From positions 558,001-622,000 of the forward strand of contig MOWL01000068.1 in assembly GCA_002110485.1 (NCBI GenBank): a DNA stretch of 64,000 bases. The letters are read 5' to 3'. Position numbers and translations under genes: made by a program. The notes beneath the pieces are model-generated. The model saw only the letters and a list, made by a program, of their open reading frames with translations, had not been told where the DNA came from and ran no database searches. Source of the stretch: Emergomyces orientalis (Eukaryota; Ascomycota; Eurotiomycetes; Onygenales; Ajellomycetaceae). This document shows, in pieces, positions 58,020-64,000 of the stretch (position 1 is its first letter; every line of letters begins with the position of its first letter).

Positions 58020-59953
58020 ATGAGCGCGATTCTGTCTGCAGATGACTTGAATGATTTCATCTCTCCAGGGGTTGCCTGCATAAAGCCCATTGAAACATTA
58101 CCTCCCAAAAATGATAAAAAGTCAGAGGTATGCATGCTGTTAACTCCCCGTTTGTTTTTCCCGCAAATAATTCAACTCTCTTCCTCTAACATGCTCTTGG
58201 TTGGTAATAGAATGCCTATGAAGTTACGACTGAGGATAAGGTCGAACCTGAAAATCTTCCCCCGGCTCAAATTTCCTTGACAGATTGTTTGGCATGTTCG
58301 GGATGCGTCACCTCCGCTGAGGCAGTGTTGGTATCGTTGCAGTCGCACGCTGAAGTGCTTAACACCTTGGATTCTAGTCCGGGATTACAAATCGGCGAGC
58401 AGAACGGGAGTAGTCAAAATTTACGAGATGACGATTTCTCTGCTGCAGGCCAGCAGAGGAAGATATTTATTGCAAGTGTCAGCCCACAGGTCAGAGCAAG
58501 CTTAGCCGCAACGTATGGAATATCCGAACACAAAGCAGGATACTTGATCGAGCAATTCCTGAGTGGGCCTCAAGGATTAAGGGCCGGTGGCGCTCATGGT
58601 AATGGCTTTACCTGGGTGATCGATACGAATGTTATGCGGCAGGTCTGCTTGGAGCTTGGTGTGAATGAAGTTACGGAGTCTTTGGAAAACTCAAGAAACA
58701 CCAACCGTGAAGGATTTCTGGTCCCAAAGCAACCAGTGCTATCATCCGCTTGTCCAGGATGGATATGTTACGCCGAAAAGACCCACCCACACGTCCTACC
58801 TCACATGTCCCGCCTAAAATCCCCGCAAGCTCTTACAGGAACTCTGTTGAAAACTGTACTGAGCAAAACATTAAACATCTCACCCGCCCAGATTTGGCAC
58901 TTAGCCATCATGCCTTGTTTCGATAAAAAGCTAGAGGCTAGCCGGCAAGAATTAACGGATGCTTCCTGGCAAGCATCTTCATCTAAACCAGAAGGTTTTG
59001 TCCCGGTTGAATCATATTCCCCGGTCCGAGATGTTGACTGTGTCATCACGTCTCGTGAGCTTCTCATGCTAGCAACCTCCCGAAATATCTCCCTCAGAAA
59101 CCTCCCATTAGAGCCATTACCTTCATCATCCACCCGTTTATTCCCTGATACGTACCTTGCGCCGTTCCTATTTCCTAAATCCGGGCCGCCCACCCAACCT
59201 TCTACGGCTGGTACCTCAGGCGGTTATCTCTATCACATTCTCGCTGCTTACCAACATCGGAATCCAGGAAGCCAAATCCAAACGCAGCGTGGTCGAAATT
59301 CTGATGTGATTGAATATGTCCTCACCTCTCCCTCAGGCGGCACTATTATAAAAGCCGCCCGCTACTACGGATTCCGCAATATCCAAAACTTAGTCCGAAA
59401 GCTAAAACCCGCCCGCGCATCGCGGTTACCTGGTGCCAAGCCTATGATAGGTCGCAGGGCAGGGGGTGAGGGTGTAGCTACAATTAATAACACATCAGCC
59501 ACAGATTATGCTTATATCGAAGTAATGGCGTGTCCTGGTGGATGTACGAATGGTGGTGGTCAAATACGCATCGAGGACGCGCGGGACATCAATAACCCGA
59601 AACAAGAAGCAATCGACCCAGCGCAGCCCCAGCTGCCGCAGTCTACTCAAAAGTCAACACCACAAGAACAGCGAGCCTGGCTAGCACGGGTCGATGAAGC
59701 ATACTTTTCGGCCGATTCTGATTCGGACACCTGTTCCATCCCGTCACGTAACGGCGACTATGATCACCGCCCGCTTAATGATATCTTATCCCACTGGGCC
59801 CACAGCACTAATATTCCTTTGGAGAAGCTTGTTTATACCACTTTCCGAAAGGTAGAGAGCGACGTGGGGAAGGACAGGGGTAAGGATCCGGGCGGGCTAG
59901 GAGATACAGCTCGTGTTGCAGAACTTGCCGGGAAGGCTGGTGGGGGCTGGTAG
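58020..59953 (+). CDS. nar1: Cytosolic Fe-S assembly factor Nar1 (iron-hydrogenase-like)
   Basis: Two exons (58020-58127, 58211-59953; 83-nt intron, phase 0) encode 616 aa. Nar1 links early and late steps of the cytosolic iron-sulfur assembly pathway. The N-terminal cluster ligands are C20 (PGVACIKP) and C62, C65, C68 in CLACSGC, the same arrangement as yeast Nar1. The H-cluster-like ligands are in [15 protein letters not shown] and [12 protein letters not shown]. The C-terminal tail contains low-complexity Ser/Asp and Gly segments, longer than in yeast. The short first exon is required to supply C20. Confidence 0.96.
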
Positions 59954-61233
59954 GCGTTGGATAAACTCACACGTCTTCTTTCTTTTTCTCTCTCTCTCTC
60001 TGACTCTCTTTCTCACACACACACACACACACAAAAGAGACAAAAGATTGAGTGTACTGTATAAACAGGCGCAGCTCTCCTCTCGTTTTTTGGGCAGAGT
60101 TATTTTGGTTTATGTCCTACATATGTTATTAGCCCTTTGTAACTTGTTTTATAGAGGAGCGACGGTTGCATCAACTAGAACTACAAATTTTATACATTTA
60201 TATATTCATTTGATTAAATTAGTTCTACAGGGGTGATGACAGGATTATGATCATCTTCAATTTTCACACGTAAGAAGTGGTCAGCTATTACGCCTAATAT
60301 GATGTTCAGGTCAACTTATATATGTTTTATAGAATCTTGGAAGAATGGGAGTTTCCCCTGCAGCCGTTGGCAACCCCCATGCAAGAGAATGATGTCACCC
60401 TACGCATGACAAGAAGCGGACTTCGTTAAGGTGCATTAGCTAGTGTGGATTTAGCCTAAAATCACGCTCTCCAAGCACCCTGGGCAATTGGTTCCCAGTG
60501 GGCGCTTTTATCACGAAGCTTGGTGTTTAATCTGACGTCCAATTTTCAAGTTCAGTCAGCTCCCTGAACGAAACAAAATCTTTGATCGGTAGAATAACGG
60601 CGAAACAGAACAGGATGATACAGATCAACAACAATTTACCACAACAGTAGAGGATATCTGTTTTGTGTGGAAAATGTCACACCGACCATGCAAAACCTAT
60701 TTTTTCCTCCCGCCTTATGTATGGTCTGGTTGTGGATCTCAACATTGCTGAGATTGGGCAGACCTTTTCAAGTTGGGGGAACGGGGTCGAAATAGGTATG
60801 ATTATTGGAGAGTTAGCCACTCTAGAGTGTTTTAAGCGCAAACTACGTTCGTTGGAATCAAAAAATCCAGCATTGTGATTAATCAGTTATGCCACACTTA
60901 GTAGAAAATTTCTAGTTGGTACTTCTAACGCGTTAGAATGAACGAGTGAAATGAAACATGTGATCATTTATGGACGAGAAACATAACAATATTGCAGTGC
61001 GAAATAAGAATAGTCAAGCCAAATTAACATGTCGAAGTGAATGAAAGTTCTAATCGTGGGGAAAAGAGTCCAGACAAGCCACTTCCTGGAAAAAGAAACC
61101 CGCAAAATCAATATCACAATACACCCTCTGAGATGTAGTTCTAGTCAAGAGAAACCGCTGTCATAACTGAAAACAGACAACAGAAGATGGTACCTTTGTA
61201 TTTGAAGTTCAAGAGGTGTGCAACAATCGGCAC
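59954..61233. other. Intergenic 1.3 kb, no gene seen
   Basis: NAR1 3' region and the area downstream of the Cys-rich ORF. It begins with CT and CA repeats. No conserved frame is seen. Confidence 0.4.
59988..60033. repeat. (CT)n and (CA)n microsatellites
   Basis: A CT tract (about 59988-60000) is followed by CTCT-rich spacer and a (CA)10 tract (about 60014-60033) just after the NAR1 stop. Confidence 0.9.
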
Positions 61234-61965
61234 CTACCCCTGGGCTCGAAGCAATTCACAGGTGTCGCATTGGGGAATTTGGGAAGAAAGTACTTCATCA
61301 ACAGGCAAATCTGGGGCTTGAGGCGGAAGCCGTAAATGGGGGAAAGCGCAAATTGATGTCCTACGTGGATGTCGTACCGAAGAATTGGCATTTCCCTTCC
61401 CCAATTTAGTTCTTTCGTCCCGTCCGCATTGACATGGTGGTGTGCATAAACAACGAGGTCGGCAACCACAATTTGGCGGGTAAGTCGCAAGAGGGGCGAG
61501 GGCAGATTTCTGCCGAATTTCATAAACCCGCTTGCACCCTGGCGTAACAGAGGCAGATAATGACTTTGAAGAAGACTTCGATGTCCCTGAAAGCGTTTTA
61601 GTGTGGCGCGAGCCGCAACTCCGAGGAGATAGAGGTGAACTAAGCGGCTGGCGGTCTGCACAGATTTGGCAAGCCAAGTTGGATTGTTCTGCGAAATGGT
61701 CAAGTTTAACTCGCTTTGGGCGGCATCCCCTGCATTGCAAACTGCCCCAGGTCTCTTCAGAGGAGTGTGGTATGTCTAGGTGCGCATTCGAGCAACAGCC
61801 AGCAGAAGTTTCTAGCTTGTTTTGGCACAGATCTCCAATAATTTGCCTGGGCCTTTTCTTCGATGACGAGCCGTCTGATGCCGCGGTTGGAGGGAATGTA
61901 TCATAAAAGCCTCCAAAATCGGATGTGTTCAACACCGGGTCCTGTGGAAGCACATGGGCTGGCAT
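61234..61965 (-). CDS. Cysteine-rich protein of unknown function
   Basis: An uninterrupted frame from ATG 61965 encodes 243 aa. It is Ser/Pro-rich with a basic KKRPRQ segment and many cysteines. The standout is NCGCRPRCLCTPPCQCG near residue 190, a CxC-x3-CxC-x3-CxC array that resembles metal-thiolate clusters such as those in copper-sensing fungal factors; more pairs (CRGC, CQIC, CDTC) lie before and after. I do not recognise the family and no copper-fist domain is found upstream. The frame stays open further upstream into a possible splice acceptor near 61996, so it may be the last exon of a longer gene, perhaps together with the next ORF. Confidence 0.5.
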   Translation of the reverse strand: MPAHVLPQDPVLNTSDFGGFYDTFPPTAASDGSSSKKRPRQIIGDLCQNKLETSAGCCSNAHLDIPHSSEETWGSLQCRGCRPKRVKLDHFAEQSNLACQICADRQPLSSPLSPRSCGSRHTKTLSGTSKSSSKSLSASVTPGCKRVYEIRQKSALAPLATYPPNCGCRPRCLCTPPCQCGRDERTKLGKGNANSSVRHPRRTSICAFPHLRLPPQAPDLPVDEVLSSQIPQCDTCELLRAQG

Positions 61966-62080
61966 GGCAAAGTACGTGCAGTTACTGCTACGGCTTGCTG
62001 GGGTATAATTATTCTTGATATTAGTGTTGTTTTGACATACCCCTTGTCATACAGTGTCAGTAGGCACGTCATCCCGAAAG

Positions 62081-63256
62081 TTATGATTTGAAGAGCGAAC
62101 CTTGAGTGTCTCTGACAACAGCAGAACCGTCGCCTTGGGAGGGGTTCTCATGAGGTGTTGTGCGTCTTTCCTCACTACTTTGATTTCCGTTCACGCTCAC
62201 CACTGGCCCGCCTGGATCGACGCGGTCTATCATATGTCCGCGGAATGGAGTCCGATGATCGCGAGGTGGGTCGGGGCTGTCACCGCCACCTGGAAGGGAT
62301 GCAACTCGAAGGCTGCCTTCCGAATTCTGATTCCGGCGGCGGAGCGGCTTGGTATAGAATTTATTGACATCCCCAACTATTGAACTAATATCCGAAAGGC
62401 TTCCACCCCCTTCAAGGTAACTCGAAACCAGATCCGCCAGGCCCTTAGACTGTCGCGAGTGCAATTCGATGGTTTGTAGCAATCGCGAAAATTCATCTGT
62501 TTCAACTGCAGTCGGGCTCTGAGCTAAGCCAAACCCAATAGTCATGGGATCAGCTTGGTTTTGACTTGGTACCAAGCTGTTGGAGCTTATATCTGCAGAA
62601 AAGGGATTGGTGTTTTGAGCGGCGGGTGCATTTGTGGCATCGTTTTGGTGCAGGATATGAGACTGAAGAGCTTCTTTCTGGGATCGATCAGTGGTTGAAG
62701 AGGACGAACCCGTATGGCTGTTCGTGCCTGAGCGAAATGGGTTGCGTGGGTTGTGAAGAAACCAGGGTCCCTTCTCGGGAAAGGTGGCAGACGCAGCTAG
62801 CTTTTTCCCCAACCAAAGAGGGGACTTTGTCAGGTCAAAAGCATCACTCATAGCTTCGGTAAAGGTATTTTCCCTGGTGTTTGGCGTAATCATCTGCGGG
62901 ATATTGGCGGGCTGTTCGAGAAGGCTTCCCTCAGAGGGGTACGGTTTGCTGGGGAAACATGTTGCATTTTGCTCACCGCTAGTGGCGGAACTGTTGGAAC
63001 GGCGGAGTTCTGCTCTCCTTCTGCCGAAATGATCCCGATGAAGTGGCAGTCTTGCTGGGCTACAAGCTTTGTACCTCAATTCGGGATGCCTTGAGGATCT
63101 TGGAAAGTTCTGATGGCTGTAATAGCGTGGAGGGCGATTATAATGCCGCGCTGACCTACGCCGATTCTCAGGGCTGTGATACGAACATTCCTGGTTTTGG
63201 GTAACGGGGGGCCGGACATCTGCGGAGTCAGGAGCGGCAGGCAACTGAGAAGGCAT
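62081..63256 (-). CDS. Disordered fungal protein of unknown function
   Basis: A 391-aa frame from ATG 63256. Composition is Ser/Asn/Pro/Arg-rich and mostly disordered. One helical patch stands out (DEFSRLLQTIELHSRQ ... LADLVSSYLEGGGSLSDISS), and a likely nuclear-type Arg-rich segment (RRRAELRR) is present. No known domain is recognised. It ends 116 nt before the start of the Cys-rich ORF on the same strand, so the two may be exons of one gene, although I found no in-phase GT..AG junction joining them. Confidence 0.5.
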   Translation of the reverse strand: MPSQLPAAPDSADVRPPVTQNQECSYHSPENRRRSARHYNRPPRYYSHQNFPRSSRHPELRYKACSPARLPLHRDHFGRRRAELRRSNSSATSGEQNATCFPSKPYPSEGSLLEQPANIPQMITPNTRENTFTEAMSDAFDLTKSPLWLGKKLAASATFPEKGPWFLHNPRNPFRSGTNSHTGSSSSTTDRSQKEALQSHILHQNDATNAPAAQNTNPFSADISSNSLVPSQNQADPMTIGFGLAQSPTAVETDEFSRLLQTIELHSRQSKGLADLVSSYLEGGGSLSDISSIVGDVNKFYTKPLRRRNQNSEGSLRVASLPGGGDSPDPPRDHRTPFRGHMIDRVDPGGPVVSVNGNQSSEERRTTPHENPSQGDGSAVVRDTQGSLFKS

Positions 63257-64000
63257 CGTGAAGGGTACGCTTGCACCTCGAATGACAAAAGAGTGTTTTG
63301 AATTTGGGCCCTCTTAGACTAGAGCACGCAATAACTAGAGCTGAACGGGGATCCTTGATTCCAGCCAGCAGGTTTATCCCCACTTAAATAGAGAATAGGA
63401 GACGACCAAAAAAAAAAAAAAAAAACAGAGCGAACGTAGAATGGACTGTGACAGAAGAGTTAACGGAAGAATACTGAGTTAAAGATTTGATCTTGATGTC
63501 ACGATGGGTGTGTCAAGATGCGTATATAGTATGACGATATGTAACTCTAGAGAGAGTCACGATGTGAGAGAGAGAGAGAAATATGAGATAGGAAATATAA
63601 AGCGACAACAAATACGCGGCAAATCTCAAGGAAAGAGAGAAGATGGAAGTCCGCAGTTCCATGGCAGGCCCATTCGGCACGCGAAATTCCCCCGCGGAAG
63701 GAGAAATATCAATGTAAACAGGTCCAGCCATTGTAAAGTCACGGCAACCAGGGTTTTAGAAACCCCGTAAGGCTGCGATGCTATAATCCGTGTTATTTAA
63801 GCAAACTCTCCGTTATGCCCGGGAGGACTGCTCTGATAGAAACCATGAAAGGAAACGAGGGCCAAACGAGGGCGGATGTGGTCCTTGAACAGGACTAAGC
63901 CCAGCACAGAACATGTTCTTAAAATAGCCTACTTTTGTAAAATGGGAGCCGAACCTAAGAGACAACAGGGATGAAAAACCAAGTTGTGATCCATCGACGT
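63257..64000. other. Right-end flank, no gene seen
   Basis: Upstream of the 391-aa ORF. Contains an 18-nt A-run (63408-63425) and a short (GA)n tract (63566-63579). No recognisable gene. Confidence 0.4.
63408..63425. repeat. Poly-A tract (18 nt)
   Basis: Uninterrupted A-run upstream of the 391-aa ORF. Confidence 0.92.

Overview
The window is nuclear DNA of a filamentous ascomycete. The evidence is small spliceosomal introns (about 45-150 nt) with GT..AG ends, eukaryotic housekeeping genes in both orientations, and fungus-specific families. Protein content (a DUF2985 membrane protein, an HSPA12-like Hsp70, a bacterial-type PARG, an HNH_2 relic) fits Eurotiomycetes, perhaps Onygenales; that placement is inference. 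All exon structures were worked out by hand from splice signals, phase and family conservation.

Layout. 0-9 kb: a C2H2-type zinc-finger protein (+), mitochondrial ribosomal protein uL2m (-) and B-type cyclin (+). 9.3-10.5 kb: a frameshifted HNH endonuclease pseudogene (-). 11-18 kb: a HIT-family protein (+), TRM11 tRNA methyltransferase (-) and a divergent Hsp70-like ATPase (+). 19.5-25 kb: a fungus-specific stretch with an N-myristoylation-type small protein whose frame is broken, a convergent helical protein of unknown function, and a DUF2985 membrane protein. 26-35 kb: SIR2 (-), ACL4 (-), GIR2 (+), an LYR-like protein (-), MMS2 (-), then the long MON2 gene (+, to 39.6 kb). 40.1-42.2 kb: VPS26 (-). 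42.2-47.6 kb: about 5.4 kb with no gene I can support. 47.6-60 kb: gluconokinase (+), branched-chain 2-oxoacid dehydrogenase E2 (-), Cid2/MIX23-like protein (-), zincless Fpg DNA glycosylase (+), bacterial-type PARG (-) and NAR1 (+). 61-63.3 kb: two unrecognised ORFs (-), one with a CxC-type cysteine cluster.

Functional themes. MON2 and VPS26 are convergent neighbours and both act in Golgi/endosome trafficking. ACL4 and GIR2 share a 416-bp divergent promoter region and both serve ribosome production or translation control. Fpg and PARG are convergent, and PARG is divergent from NAR1, placing oxidative-base repair, ADP-ribose turnover and Fe-S assembly side by side; MMS2 and SIR2 add further genome-maintenance genes. 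I see no transposon, CRISPR, tRNA or rRNA that I can support. The most unusual items are the HNH pseudogene, the broken MGCGSSK gene with its convergent partner, the fungal copy of a bacterial-type PARG, a GC-AG intron in MMS2, and several micro-exons.
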